From: Mycobacterium sherrisii
Lineage (GTDB): Bacteria > Actinomycetota > Actinomycetes > Mycobacteriales > Mycobacteriaceae
DNA: 64,000 nucleotides
Reading direction: 5' to 3'
NCBI RefSeq assembly: GCF_002102355.1
Contig: NZ_LQPT01000051.1
Span: 52,694 to 116,693 of the forward strand
Shown here: positions 10,554 through 19,639 of the stretch, piece by piece
How positions within the stretch are numbered: position 1 is the first letter of the stretch
Layout of the letters: each line of letters opens with the position of its first letter
Position numbers and translations under genes: made by a program
Notes under the pieces: model-generated
Told to the model about the DNA's origin: nothing
Database searches by the model: none
Seen by the model: the letters and a program-made list of their open reading frames with translations, nothing else

Positions 10554-11471
10554 ATGCCCGAGACTCCGCGGCTGTTGTTCGTGCATGCGCACCCCGACGA
10601 CGAAAGCCTGAGCAACGGCGCCACGATCGCCTACTACGCCGCCCGCGGGGCGCAGGTCAGCGTGGTCACCTGCACGCTCGGCGAAGAGGGGGAGGTGATC
10701 GGCGACCGCTGGGCCGGGCTTGCGGTCGACCACGCCGACCAGCTGGGCGGCTACCGGGTCGGCGAACTGACCGCGGCCCTGCGGGCGTTGGGCGTCGAGG
10801 GCCCCCATTATCTGGGCGGGGCGGGGCGCTTTCGAGACTCGGGCATGGCCGGCACCGAGCCGCGGCAGCGGTCCGGTGGTCGTCGGCGGTTCATCGACGC
10901 CGACGAGCACGAGGCGGTCGGCGCGCTGGTCGCGATCATCCGGGAGCAACGCCCGCACGTCGTCGTCACCTACGACCCCAACGGCGGATACGGCCACCCC
11001 GACCACATCCACGCCCACACCATCACCACGGCAGCGGTCGCCGCCGCGGCCGAATCCATCGACTACCCCGGGCGGCCGTGGGCCGTGCCGAAGTTCTACT
11101 GGACGGTGCTGGCCACCGATGCTTTCACGGTCGGCTGGCGGGCTCTGGAGCCCGCCGATCTGCTGCCCCAATGGACGATCCCGCCGCCGGAGGAATTCGA
11201 CTTCGGCTATCCCGACGAGAAGATCGATGCCGTCGTAGCAGGGACACCGGAGGCGTTGGCCGCCAAGGTGGCAGCGCTGACCGCGCACGCCACGCAGGTC
11301 GTGGTCGGGCCGACGAGACGGGCCCTCGCCTTGTCCAACGACCTGGCGTTGCCGATTCTGGGCGACGAACACTATGTGCTGGTGGCCGGTTCCGCGGGGG
11401 CCCGCGACGGCCGCGGCTGGGAAACGGACCTGCTCGCGGGACTGGATTTCGACGGGTGGGGTGCGGAGTAG
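10554..11471 (+). CDS. mshB: Mycothiol biosynthesis deacetylase MshB
   Basis: Zinc-dependent deacetylase (305 aa) that removes acetate from GlcNAc-inositol, the second committed step towards mycothiol, the main low-molecular-weight thiol of actinobacteria. It belongs to the PIG-L/LmbE family. The metal ligands are visible as His13 and Asp16 in AHPDDE and His148 in YGHPDH. The length matches the mycobacterial enzyme. A 35-codon ORF with a good ribosome binding site starts 33 bases after the stop, so mshB probably heads a short operon with that ORF and the following membrane protein. Confidence 0.96.
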   Translation: MPETPRLLFVHAHPDDESLSNGATIAYYAARGAQVSVVTCTLGEEGEVIGDRWAGLAVDHADQLGGYRVGELTAALRALGVEGPHYLGGAGRFRDSGMAGTEPRQRSGGRRRFIDADEHEAVGALVAIIREQRPHVVVTYDPNGGYGHPDHIHAHTITTAAVAAAAESIDYPGRPWAVPKFYWTVLATDAFTVGWRALEPADLLPQWTIPPPEEFDFGYPDEKIDAVVAGTPEALAAKVAALTAHATQVVVGPTRRALALSNDLALPILGDEHYVLVAGSAGARDGRGWETDLLAGLDFDGWGAE

Positions 11472-11504
11472 GCTGCCAAACAGGCAGCCACGGAAGGATT
11501 TCTT

Positions 11505-11612
11505 ATGGACCCCGACCTGGACCCGAACCTGCAGCACTGGCAGGACCGGCTGGACAGCCTGCAGTGGGTTATCGGTTCCATTCTGTCCAACGTCGACAGC
11601 GTCCCGACCTGA
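11505..11612 (+). CDS. Small acidic protein of 35 residues downstream of mshB
   Basis: Previously easy to miss because of its size. ATG at 11505 is preceded by GGAAGGA with six bases of spacing, one of the better Shine-Dalgarno sequences in the window. The product begins MDPDLDPNLQHWQDRLDSLQ, continues with a hydrophobic stretch (WVIGSILSNV) and ends DSVPT, so it could form one amphipathic helix. Its stop codon overlaps the proposed start of the next gene as CTGA, like the common ATGA coupling. I do not recognise a family. The ribosome binding site and coupled spacing support a real gene; function is unknown. Confidence 0.6.
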   Translation: MDPDLDPNLQHWQDRLDSLQWVIGSILSNVDSVPT

Positions 11613-12022
11613 CCGAAACCAAGCCGCGTACCGCACCCGTCGAGGACGTCGGCACGACAGACCCAGCCATTCGTGTCGTGGTGTTGGCTCTCTTGGCGGT
11701 CGACGGGGTGTTGTCAGCACTCGCCGGGGCCCTCCTGCTGCCTTCCTATATCGGCACCGTTCCCTTCCCGATCAGCGGCCTGATCAGTGGCCTGGTCAAC
11801 GCCGCCTTGGTCTGGGCCGCCGGGCGGTGGACCAGCACGGCGCGGGGGGCCGCCTTGCCGCTGTGGACGTGGTTGCTGACCGTGGCGGTGCTGAGCATGG
11901 GTGGCCCCGCCGACGACATCATCCTGGGTGGCCGGGGCCTGATGGCTTACGGCGCACTGCTGCTCATCGCGCTCGGCGTGACGCCGCCGGTGCTGGTCTT
12001 GCTGCAGCGCGGCGTTCGCTGA
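11609..12022 (+). CDS. Small integral membrane protein (Rv1171-like)
   Basis: Hydrophobic protein of about 137 aa with four probable membrane helices (roughly residues 20-40, 45-65, 75-95 and 105-130). It corresponds by position and character to Rv1171, between mshB and fbiC. The start is uncertain: CTG at 11609 overlaps the stop of the 35-codon ORF as CTGA and would give LTETKPRTAPVEDV; a GTG at 11564 in the same frame is the main alternative and would overlap the small ORF. No functional motif is visible. In H37Rv a PE gene (PE12) follows; here fbiC follows after 79 bases. Confidence 0.72.
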   Translation: MTETKPRTAPVEDVGTTDPAIRVVVLALLAVDGVLSALAGALLLPSYIGTVPFPISGLISGLVNAALVWAAGRWTSTARGAALPLWTWLLTVAVLSMGGPADDIILGGRGLMAYGALLLIALGVTPPVLVLLQRGVR

Positions 12023-12101
12023 GTCCATGCACAGGTGCAAAGGCACGTCCCATCGGGGGTGAAAGCGACGACCGGCGCTACTGTTTGCGTACAGCATCGC
12101 T

Positions 12102-14774
12102 ATGGTTGCCGAAACGCAGATGTTGGGACATCCGGATGAAATTCGATCGCGGGGAAGTTACACCAAGGTGCCAGTGACACCGAGGCCTCCAGGCGAGGAG
12201 CCCACTGTTCTGCCGAATCCCGTCTTTCCGAAGGCCGGCGACTCTGTGCCCAAGGTCAACGCTTCTGCATTGCGGCGCGTGCTGCGCCGGGCCCGCGACG
12301 GCGTCGCCCTCAACATCGACGAGGCGGCCGTGGCGATGACCGCACGCGGCGACGACCTCGCCGACTTGTGCGCGAGCGCGGCCCGGGTGCGCGACGCCGG
12401 CCTGGAATCGGCAGGCCGGCGCGGGCCGAACGGCCGGTTGCCGATCGCCTACTCACGCAAGGTGTTCATCCCGGTGACCCACCTGTGCCGGGACAACTGC
12501 CATTACTGCACCTTCGTCACCGTCCCGGGCAAGTTGCGCGCCCAGGGGGCGGGCATGTACCTCGAGCCCGACGAGATCCTCGACATCGCCCGTCGGGGCG
12601 GCGAACTGGGTTGCAAGGAAGCGTTGTTCACGCTCGGCGACAGGCCGGAGGACCGCTGGCCGGAGGCGCGCGAATGGCTCAGCCAGCGCGGCTATGACTC
12701 GACCCTGTCCTACGTGCGCGCGATGTCGATCCGGGTGCTGGAGGAGACCGGCTTGTTGCCGCACCTGAATCCGGGTGTGATGAGCTGGTCGGAGATGTCG
12801 CTGCTCAAGCCGGTGGCGCCGTCGATGGGCATGATGCTCGAAACGACGTCGCGACGGCTCTTCGAGACGAAAGGGCTTGCCCACTACGGCAGTCCGGACA
12901 AAGACCCGGCTGTGCGGCTGCGCGCGCTCACCGACGCCGGCCGGTTGTCGATTCCGTTTACCACCGGTCTGTTGGTCGGTATCGGCGAGACGCTGGCCGA
13001 ACGTGCCGACACCCTGCACGCGATCCGCAAGTCGCACAAGGAATTTGGGCACGTCCAAGAAGTCATCGTGCAGAACTTTCGGGCCAAGCAGCACACCGCG
13101 ATGGCCGCCGTTCCCGACGCCGGCATCGAGGACTATCTGGCGACCATCGCCGTTGCCCGGCTGGTGCTCGGTCCGGGCATGCGTATTCAGGCGCCGCCGA
13201 ACCTGGTTTCGCGGGAGGAATGCCTGGCGCTGGTGGCCGCGGGAGTCGATGACTGGGGCGGGGTTTCACCGTTGACGCCCGATCACGTCAACCCGGAACG
13301 GCCGTGGCCGGCTTTGGATGAGTTGGACGCCGTCACCGCCGAAGCCGGTTTCGATCTGGTGCAGCGGTTGACTGCCCATCCCAAATACATTCAGGCCGGC
13401 GCCGCGTGGATCGATCCGCGGGTGCGCGGTCATGTTGTGGCACTGGCCGATCCGGTGACGGGCCTGGCGCGCGACGTCAACCCCACCGGCCTGCCCTGGC
13501 AGGAGCCGGACGACGCGGAGTCGTCGGGTCGGGTGGACCTGAACGCCGCGATCGACACCGAGGGCCGCAACTCCGAGGCGCGCAGCGATCTCGACAGTGC
13601 ATTCGGCAACTGGGAGTCCATTCGCGCCCGGGTGCACGAGCTGGCCGCCAGGGACAGCGCCGCGCCGGAACGCATCGACACTGACGTGCTGGCCGCGCTG
13701 CGCTCGGCCGAACGCGACCCGGCCGGCTGCAGCGACGACGAATACCTGGCGCTGGCCACTGCCGACGGACCCGCACTGGAAGCCGTTGCCGCGCTGGCAG
13801 ATTCGCTGCGCCGGGACGCGGTCGGTGACGATGTGACGTTCGTGGTGAACCGCAACATCAACTTCACCAACATCTGCTACACGGGATGCCGGTTCTGCGC
13901 GTTCGCGCAGCGCAAGGGCGACGCCGACGCGTACTCGTTGTCCGCCCGGGAGGTCGCCGACCGGGCCTGGGAGGCGCACGTGCAGGGCGCGACCGAGGTG
14001 TGCATGCAAGGCGGGATCGACCCCGAGTTGCCGGTCACCGGATACGCGGACTTGGTGCGCGCCGTCAAAACCCGCGTGCCCGCGATGCACGTGCATGCGT
14101 TCTCGCCGATGGAGATCGCCAACGGGGTGACCAAGAGCGGCCTTTCGGTTCGCGAATGGCTGATCAGCCTGCGCGAGGCCGGTCTGGGGACCATCCCGGG
14201 CACCGCGGCCGAAATCCTCGACGACGAAGTCCGCTGGGTGCTGACCAAGGGCAAACTACCCACCTCGATGTGGATCGAGATCGTCACCACCGCGCACGAG
14301 GTGGGCCTGCGGTCGTCGTCGACAATGATGTACGGACACGTCGACAGTCCGCGGCATTGGGTGGGCCACCTGAACGTGCTGCGCGAAATTCAAGATCGCA
14401 CAGGCGGATTCACCGAGTTCGTGCCGCTACCCTTCGTGCATCAGAGCTCGCCGCTGTATCTCGCCGGCGCCGCCCGGCCCGGGCCCACCCACCGCGACAA
14501 CCGGGCCGTGCACGCACTGGCCCGAATCATGTTGCACGGCCGCATTTCTCAGATCCAGACCAGCTGGGTCAAACTCGGTGTCGAACGCACCCAGGTGATG
14601 CTCAACGGCGGCGCCAACGACCTGGGTGGGACGTTGATGGAGGAGACCATCTCACGAATGGCCGGCTCCGAACACGGCTCGGCGAAAACGGTAGCCGAAC
14701 TGGTTGCCATCGCCGAGGCCATCGGCCGCCCCGCGCGGCAGCGGACCACCGATTACAGTCCGCTCGCCGCGTAA
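12102..14774 (+). CDS. fbiC: FO synthase FbiC (CofG-CofH fusion)
   Basis: Bifunctional radical-SAM enzyme (up to 890 aa) making 7,8-didemethyl-8-hydroxy-5-deazariboflavin, the chromophore of coenzyme F420, from tyrosine and a ribityl-pyrimidine. Two radical-SAM CxxxCxxC motifs are visible: CRDNCHYC at residues 129-136 (CofG half) and CYTGCRFC at 592-599 (CofH half). The family protein is about 856 aa. The extra N-terminal residues here come from using ATG 12102; a GTG at 12168 (VPVTPRPP) would give a length closer to relatives. TACTGT at 12079-12084 is a possible -10 element. F420 matters for nitroimidazole activation and redox balance. Confidence 0.95.
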   Translation: MVAETQMLGHPDEIRSRGSYTKVPVTPRPPGEEPTVLPNPVFPKAGDSVPKVNASALRRVLRRARDGVALNIDEAAVAMTARGDDLADLCASAARVRDAGLESAGRRGPNGRLPIAYSRKVFIPVTHLCRDNCHYCTFVTVPGKLRAQGAGMYLEPDEILDIARRGGELGCKEALFTLGDRPEDRWPEAREWLSQRGYDSTLSYVRAMSIRVLEETGLLPHLNPGVMSWSEMSLLKPVAPSMGMMLETTSRRLFETKGLAHYGSPDKDPAVRLRALTDAGRLSIPFTTGLLVGIGETLAERADTLHAIRKSHKEFGHVQEVIVQNFRAKQHTAMAAVPDAGIEDYLATIAVARLVLGPGMRIQAPPNLVSREECLALVAAGVDDWGGVSPLTPDHVNPERPWPALDELDAVTAEAGFDLVQRLTAHPKYIQAGAAWIDPRVRGHVVALADPVTGLARDVNPTGLPWQEPDDAESSGRVDLNAAIDTEGRNSEARSDLDSAFGNWESIRARVHELAARDSAAPERIDTDVLAALRSAERDPAGCSDDEYLALATADGPALEAVAALADSLRRDAVGDDVTFVVNRNINFTNICYTGCRFCAFAQRKGDADAYSLSAREVADRAWEAHVQGATEVCMQGGIDPELPVTGYADLVRAVKTRVPAMHVHAFSPMEIANGVTKSGLSVREWLISLREAGLGTIPGTAAEILDDEVRWVLTKGKLPTSMWIEIVTTAHEVGLRSSSTMMYGHVDSPRHWVGHLNVLREIQDRTGGFTEFVPLPFVHQSSPLYLAGAARPGPTHRDNRAVHALARIMLHGRISQIQTSWVKLGVERTQVMLNGGANDLGGTLMEETISRMAGSEHGSAKTVAELVAIAEAIGRPARQRTTDYSPLAA

Positions 14775-14839
14775 CCGTCCGCGCCCCGGGGCGCTGAGCA
14801 CGCCGACGGGCATCCCGCGGGACCGGCGACCGCGACCAC

Positions 14840-14861
14840 CCGGGCCGCCGCGGCGGCCCGG
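14840..14861. terminator. Perfect 22-bp palindrome between convergent fbiC and the TB8.4-like gene
   Basis: CCGGGCCGCCG is followed directly by its exact reverse complement, so the RNA from either strand can form a very stable hairpin. It lies between two convergent genes and has no U-tract on either side, as is common for proposed mycobacterial terminators. A bidirectional terminator is the simplest reading. Confidence 0.5.
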
Positions 14862-14894
14862 AAAATACGGCTAATGGTCAGCGGCTATTGAGGC

Positions 14895-15230
14895 TCAGTA
14901 GTTGTTACAGACGACCGCGACTTGCTGGATCGTGTTGAAGTACTTGGCCGCCGCCGGCATGCCCTGGATCTGGGCGGCCATCTGCTGGCGCTTGGGCGGT
15001 GGTGCCGCCAGGAACTGGCGAATGTAGTTCTGCGCGAACGGTGACTCGTTCAACTGCTGGGCAGTCGCCGGGTCATTCGCGTTCAGCGCCGCGATCACCT
15101 GGCCGTAGTTGCAGGTCGTGTTGATGATCGGATCCAGGGGGTCTGCCGAGGCGACCCCCGCGGCGGCGCTCAGCGCCACTGCCGCGCCGCCGACCGCGGC
15201 TGCCAGTTTGCTCAACGACAGCGTCATCAT
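14895..15230 (-). CDS. Secreted low-molecular-weight antigen TB8.4-like protein
   Basis: Small exported protein of 111 aa. A Sec signal peptide (residues 1 to about 30, ending GVASADP) precedes a mature part containing INTTCNYGQVIAALNANDP and the C-terminal VVCNNY, both characteristic of the TB8.4 (Rv1174c) family of T-cell antigens with a hemophore-like helical fold. The two Cys residues could form the family disulfide. The first of two adjacent ATGs (15230) is used because GGAAGG lies nine bases upstream. TAACTT on the minus strand at 15251-15256 is a possible -10 element. The cellular role of this family is not established. Confidence 0.9.
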   Translation of the reverse strand: MMTLSLSKLAAAVGGAAVALSAAAGVASADPLDPIINTTCNYGQVIAALNANDPATAQQLNESPFAQNYIRQFLAAPPPKRQQMAAQIQGMPAAAKYFNTIQQVAVVCNNY

Positions 15231-15244
15231 GCTTGGACACCTTC

Positions 15245-15541
15245 CCCGGAAAGTTATTGCAACGCCAACGACGGCTACGTGATCTGCACTACCGGCTGCC
15301 GTCTGGGACGAGATTACCAGCCGCCGCGGACGTTCTTCGCTTTCATCGTCATTCGGAAACCCGGCGGAAATCGTGACCGCCGACGACTTGCCGCAGCGGT
15401 GATGTTCGTCACAGCGGCAAACGCGGCGGCGCAACTGCCGCGCGGCGATCGAGTGACGGCTTCGGATAGCGGGTACGACGACGAGCATGGCTGCGAGACT
15501 GCCCGTACCGAAAGTCCGCCGAATCGTGGCGTGCCCGGTGG
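15245..15541. other. Intergenic region where fadH and Rv1176c lie in H37Rv
   Basis: This is the only gap above 300 bases in the window (15231-15668). It holds the upstream region of the TB8.4-like gene and, at its right end, the fdxC promoter. I see no convincing ORF, no conserved remnant of a dienoyl-CoA reductase or PadR gene, and no repeat. Confidence 0.5.
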
Positions 15542-15568
15542 TTGACGTGTATGTGCAACGTCTAGTAT
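15542..15568 (+). promoter_or_regulatory. Candidate fdxC promoter
   Basis: TTGACG (15542-15547) and TAGTAT (15563-15568) resemble -35 and -10 elements of the housekeeping sigma factor, with a short spacer of 15 bases. Transcription would start near 15575, giving a leader of about 95 bases before fdxC. Confidence 0.4.
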
Positions 15569-15668
15569 CAGTAACCGAAAGCTTTGCTTATGGCCGCCCG
15601 AGGCGCCGCGGCGAGGCAACCAGCAGCCCACCTGAGCAGTACATCGACAAAACGTTGAGGAGACGTCC

Positions 15669-15995
15669 GTGACGTACACGATCGCCGAACCCTGCGTCGA
15701 CATCAAGGACAAGGCGTGCATCGAAGAATGCCCGGTCGACTGCATTTATGAGGGCGCACGGATGCTGTACATCCACCCCGACGAATGCGTGGACTGCGGC
15801 GCCTGCGAGCCAGTGTGTCCGGTCGAGGCTATCTATTACGAAGACGATGTGCCCGACCAGTGGAGCCAGTACACCCAGATCAACGCCGACTTCTTCGCCG
15901 AGCTGGGCTCGCCGGGAGGTGCGGCCAAGGTCGGGATGACCGAGAATGACCCGCAAGCGGTCAAGGATCTGCCGCCGCAGGGCGAAGGAGACTAG
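15669..15995 (+). CDS. fdxC: Seven-iron ferredoxin FdxC
   Basis: Soluble electron carrier of 108 aa with one 3Fe-4S and one 4Fe-4S cluster. The ligand set is CIEECPVDC near residue 17 and CVDCGACEPVCPVEA near 40-50. GTG 15669 is preceded by GAGGAGA with a good spacing. The aminotransferase gene follows after ten bases, so the two are likely co-transcribed, the same order as Rv1177-Rv1178. Likely partners are cytochromes P450 or other oxidoreductases, but the sequence does not show which. Confidence 0.95.
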   Translation: MTYTIAEPCVDIKDKACIEECPVDCIYEGARMLYIHPDECVDCGACEPVCPVEAIYYEDDVPDQWSQYTQINADFFAELGSPGGAAKVGMTENDPQAVKDLPPQGEGD

Positions 15996-16005
15996 AGGGG
16001 GACCA

Positions 16006-17139
16006 GTGCAGCAGGAGCCCACGGGGGGCCGGACTGCCGTGTCGGGTGTCCTGCCGGAATTTCCCTGGGACACCTTGGCCGACGCCAAAGCCGCGGCCGC
16101 AAGACATCCTGATGGCGTCGTCGATCTGTCCATCGGCACCCCGGTGGATCCTGTCGCGCCCATCATCCAGGACGCGCTGGCCGCCGCCGCCCACGCCCCC
16201 GGCTATCCCGCCACCGCCGGCACGCCCGAGCTGCGTGAATCGGCGGTCGCGGCGCTGCGTCGCCGCTTCGGCATCACCGGGGTTCTCGAGTCCGCCGTAC
16301 TGCCGGTGATCGGCTCCAAGGAACTGATCGCTTGGCTCCCGACGCTGCTGGGCCTCGGGCCCGCCGACGTGGTCGTCGTGCCGGAGCTGGCGTATCCGAC
16401 CTACGACGTCGGTGCCCTGCTGGCCCGGGCGCAGGTGCTGCGCGCCGACTCGCTCACCCAGCTGGGGCCCCAGTCCCCGGCGCTGGTCTACCTGAACTCG
16501 CCGAGCAACCCGACCGGACGGGTGCTGGGCGTCGATCATCTGCGCAAGGTCGTCGGATGGGCGCGCGAACGTCGCGTGGTGGTGGCGTCCGACGAGTGCT
16601 ACCTCGGGCTGGGGTGGGAGGCCGAGCCGTTGTCGGTGTTGCATCCCGACGTCTGCGATGGTGACCACACCGGATTGCTCGCCATTCATTCGTTGTCGAA
16701 AAGCTCGTCGCTGGCGGGATATCGGGCCGCCTTTGTGTGCGGCGATCCCGCCCTGGTCGCCGAGCTGCTGGCCGTGCGCAAACACGCCGGCATGATCGTG
16801 CCGACGCCGGTGCAGGCCGCCATGGTCGCGGCGCTAGACGACGACGACCACGAAAAGGTGCAGCGCGAATGCTATGCGCGACGGCGGGCGGTGCTGGCAC
16901 CGGCGCTGCGCGCGGCGGGCTTGTCCATCGACCATTCCGAGGCGGGACTGTACCTGTGGGCCACCCGCGGCGAGCCGTCCCGCGACACCGTCGGGTGGCT
17001 GGCGGACCGGGGCATCTTGGTGGCACCGGGCGAGTTCTACGGCCCGCGCGGCGCCCAGCACGTACGGGTGGCGTTGACCGCTACCGACGAACGCATCGAT
17101 GCCGCGGCGCAGCGGCTCACCGCCTCGCCGGCATCCTGA
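16006..17139 (+). CDS. PLP-dependent aminotransferase, DapC-like (Rv1178-like)
   Basis: Class I/II fold-type I aminotransferase of up to 377 aa. The closest named role is N-succinyl-diaminopimelate aminotransferase in the lysine/DAP branch. The PLP lysine is in HSLSKSSSLAGYRAAF near residue 230, the Asp-containing motif is SDECYLGLGW, and a substrate Arg is in the C-terminal part. Start choice: GTG 16006 has AGAGGGGGA five bases upstream; GTG 16039 (MSGVLPEFPWD) gives the length seen in relatives. dapD and dapE lie 25 kb away, which agrees with but does not prove a DAP role, because mycobacteria carry another DapC candidate. Confidence 0.85.
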   Translation: MQQEPTGGRTAVSGVLPEFPWDTLADAKAAAARHPDGVVDLSIGTPVDPVAPIIQDALAAAAHAPGYPATAGTPELRESAVAALRRRFGITGVLESAVLPVIGSKELIAWLPTLLGLGPADVVVVPELAYPTYDVGALLARAQVLRADSLTQLGPQSPALVYLNSPSNPTGRVLGVDHLRKVVGWARERRVVVASDECYLGLGWEAEPLSVLHPDVCDGDHTGLLAIHSLSKSSSLAGYRAAFVCGDPALVAELLAVRKHAGMIVPTPVQAAMVAALDDDDHEKVQRECYARRRAVLAPALRAAGLSIDHSEAGLYLWATRGEPSRDTVGWLADRGILVAPGEFYGPRGAQHVRVALTATDERIDAAAQRLTASPAS

Positions 17140-17229
17140 CCGAGAAATCGACATCGATCCGCCGCCGCCCCGCGCACGCGGCAGAATGCATCGAAGCATC
17201 ACAAACCGCTCGGGGCAAGGAACGATGTC

Positions 17230-19590
17230 GTGACAACTTCGGCCAGCAAGCTGCGCCTTCCACTGTCCATCGAGGACGTCGTCAAGCGCATCTTCCTGGG
17301 CAAGCCGCTGATCACCGAGAACTTGCGGGCCGAGAGGCTGTCGAATCCCGTTGCGCTGGGCGCCCTTTCACCCGACGCGATTTCGTCGACCGCCTACGGC
17401 CCCGAGCAGATCCTGATCGAACTGCTGCCCGCGGCGGGCCTGGCGGCCTTTGCGCTGCTGCTGCCGATCACCGGCGTGATCCTGCTGATCCTGGTGCTGG
17501 TCGCCGCCTCGTACCGGCAGGTCGTGATGACCTACACCCGGGCCGGCGGGTCCTACATCGTGGCCCGGGAGAATTTCGGGCCGCGCATCGCCCAGGTCGC
17601 CGCCGCGGCGCTGTTGATCGACTACGTGGTCACGGTCGCCGTGCAGTCGGCGGCCGGCACGGTGGCCGTGGTGTCAGCGATCCCGTCGCTGGGGCCGCAC
17701 AGTCTGCAGATCACGGTCGGCGTGGTGCTGGTCATCTGCTTTCTGAATCTGCGCGGCCTCAAGGAAGCGGGCCTGCCGTTCGCGTTGGCCACCTATTTCT
17801 TCATCGTCATGGTCGGTCTGACGATCATCGTCGGCGTCGTGCGCGCCCTCTCCGGTGAGCTGCCCGTCTACGACCCGGCGCACATGCCCGGCACGGTGCC
17901 GGTGCACAAGGCCGACGGTCTGGTGATGGGCGCGACGGTCTTGACGCTGCTGCGCTCGTTCGCCAACGGGGGGTCGTCGCTGACCGGGGTCGAGGCGATC
18001 TCCAACACCGTCGACGTATTCCGGAAACCGCAGGGCCGCAACGCTCGACGCGTCCTGACCGCAATGGCGACCGTCCTCGGACTGTTGCTGGCCGGGGTTG
18101 CCTACCTGGCGTATGAGACCCATGCGATGCCGTACAAGAGCGAATATCCCTCGGTGCTGTCGCAGATAGCGCGAGCGGTGTTCGGCGGCGGGGCCGTCGG
18201 CAACATCTTCTACATCCTGGTGCAGACGGCGACGGCGGCGATCCTGTTCACCGGCGCGAACACCAGTTTCAACGGATTCCCGGCGCTGGCGAGCTTCGTC
18301 GCCGAAGACCGGTTTCTGCCCAGGCAGTTGATGAAACGCGGTCACCGCCTGGTGTTTTCGAACGGGATCATCACGCTCACCGCGTTGTCGGTGATCCTGC
18401 TGCTGGCCACCGGAGGCTCGGTCAACGCGCTGGTTCCGTTCTACGCGATCGGGGTGTTCACCGGCTTCTCCATGGCCGGTTACGGCATGACCAAACACCA
18501 TGTGACGCATCGCGAGGCCGGCTGGCGGGGCCGACTGGTGATCAACCTGTCGGCGGGAATCCTGTCCACCATCGTGGTCGGCATCTTCGCGGTCGCCAAG
18601 TTCACCGAGGGTGCGTGGCTGGTCGTGGTGGTCTTCCCGATTCTGGTCTTCCTGCTGATCCGGCTGAACCGCGAATATCGGGCCGAGGCAGCGATTCTGG
18701 AGATGTTCCGCACCGACCGCCCCGATTTGGTGAAGTATGCGCGGCACAAGGTTTTTGTGTTCGTCAACTCGGTCGATCTCGCCGTCATCGAAGCGCTGCG
18801 CTACGGCAAGGGATTGCGGGCCGACGAGATGATCGCGGTGCATTTCATGGTCGACGCGGCGCTGGCCGCGCAGATCCGCAAGCGGTGGGATCACTTCGAA
18901 CTCGACACCCGGCTGCGCGTGGTGGACTGTCCGGACCGGCGCATCATCCGGGCCGCGCAGCTGTTCATCGCCAAAGCGCGTGACGAGCATCGCGACGCCA
19001 ATGTGACCGCGCTGCTGCCCCGGCGCACCTATAACCCGTTGGTGGGCCGGCTGCTGCACGACCGCACCGCGGACAAGATCGCCCGGGCGGTCAGCATGAT
19101 TCCCGATGCGGCGGCCACGATCGTCCCCTACGACGTTCAAACCCGTATCGAAGAGGCCTACCCGGAGCGGTTCGAACAGCGCATCATTCGCGAGCTCGAG
19201 CGGTTCGGCGAATGGGTGACCCGCGGCGAGGACCGGGACGTCCACGCCTACGAGCATCCCGACCCGTCGCGGTCGGTGCTCACCGTGGCGGGCCTGCTGC
19301 CGGGACGGCGCGCCACATTCGAAGGACGCGTCAACGAAGTGGAGGACACCACCCAGGGCCGGCGCACCCTGCGCACCGTCCTCGTCGGCGACCACAGCGG
19401 CGAGATCAACCTGATCTTCCGGGCCGGCCACGGCGGGGCCGACATCCAGCCCGGTCAGCTGTTGCGCATCACCGGCAAACCCAAGCAGGGCGGCAACCGG
19501 CCGATGACGATGGTCGACCCGATGTACCACATCGTCGAAGACCCGGCCCGGGCCGGCAGACCCGGCCCGGCAGAGGGCAGCAAAAGGTGA
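17230..19590 (+). CDS. KimA-like APC-family potassium transporter with C-terminal OB-fold domain
   Basis: Membrane transporter of 786 aa. Residues 1-470 hold about 12 membrane helices of the APC superfamily, with signature stretches SSTAYGPEQILI, SYRQVVMTYTRAGGSYIV and GGSSLTGVEAISN close to those of KimA/KupA-type potassium importers. Residues about 480-640 form a cytosolic USP-like domain, as in KimA. An additional segment at about 690-775 (VEDTTQGRRTLRTVLVGDHSG and following) reads as an OB-fold of the small mycobacterial Rv2694c type, which is not part of KimA itself. GTG 17230 has AAGGA eight bases upstream. An amino acid substrate cannot be excluded. Confidence 0.82.
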   Translation: MTTSASKLRLPLSIEDVVKRIFLGKPLITENLRAERLSNPVALGALSPDAISSTAYGPEQILIELLPAAGLAAFALLLPITGVILLILVLVAASYRQVVMTYTRAGGSYIVARENFGPRIAQVAAAALLIDYVVTVAVQSAAGTVAVVSAIPSLGPHSLQITVGVVLVICFLNLRGLKEAGLPFALATYFFIVMVGLTIIVGVVRALSGELPVYDPAHMPGTVPVHKADGLVMGATVLTLLRSFANGGSSLTGVEAISNTVDVFRKPQGRNARRVLTAMATVLGLLLAGVAYLAYETHAMPYKSEYPSVLSQIARAVFGGGAVGNIFYILVQTATAAILFTGANTSFNGFPALASFVAEDRFLPRQLMKRGHRLVFSNGIITLTALSVILLLATGGSVNALVPFYAIGVFTGFSMAGYGMTKHHVTHREAGWRGRLVINLSAGILSTIVVGIFAVAKFTEGAWLVVVVFPILVFLLIRLNREYRAEAAILEMFRTDRPDLVKYARHKVFVFVNSVDLAVIEALRYGKGLRADEMIAVHFMVDAALAAQIRKRWDHFELDTRLRVVDCPDRRIIRAAQLFIAKARDEHRDANVTALLPRRTYNPLVGRLLHDRTADKIARAVSMIPDAAATIVPYDVQTRIEEAYPERFEQRIIRELERFGEWVTRGEDRDVHAYEHPDPSRSVLTVAGLLPGRRATFEGRVNEVEDTTQGRRTLRTVLVGDHSGEINLIFRAGHGGADIQPGQLLRITGKPKQGGNRPMTMVDPMYHIVEDPARAGRPGPAEGSKR

Positions 19591-19639
19591 CCGTTAACGT
19601 GGAGACCGGTTGTACCGGCATGCCATGGGGAGGACAGCA

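Noticed and set aside
15231-15668. Coding remnant of fadH or a PadR gene
   Set aside because: The only open frames are short, Arg-rich and lack family segments.
17140-17229. c-di-AMP (ydaO) riboswitch before the KimA-like gene
   Set aside because: Only 90 bases separate it from the aminotransferase gene, too short for that riboswitch, and no matching motif was seen.
17674-19530. 618-codon minus-strand open frame opposite the KimA-like gene
   Set aside because: Antisense shadow with His/Arg/Asp-rich low-complexity translation; the plus-strand transporter is unambiguous.
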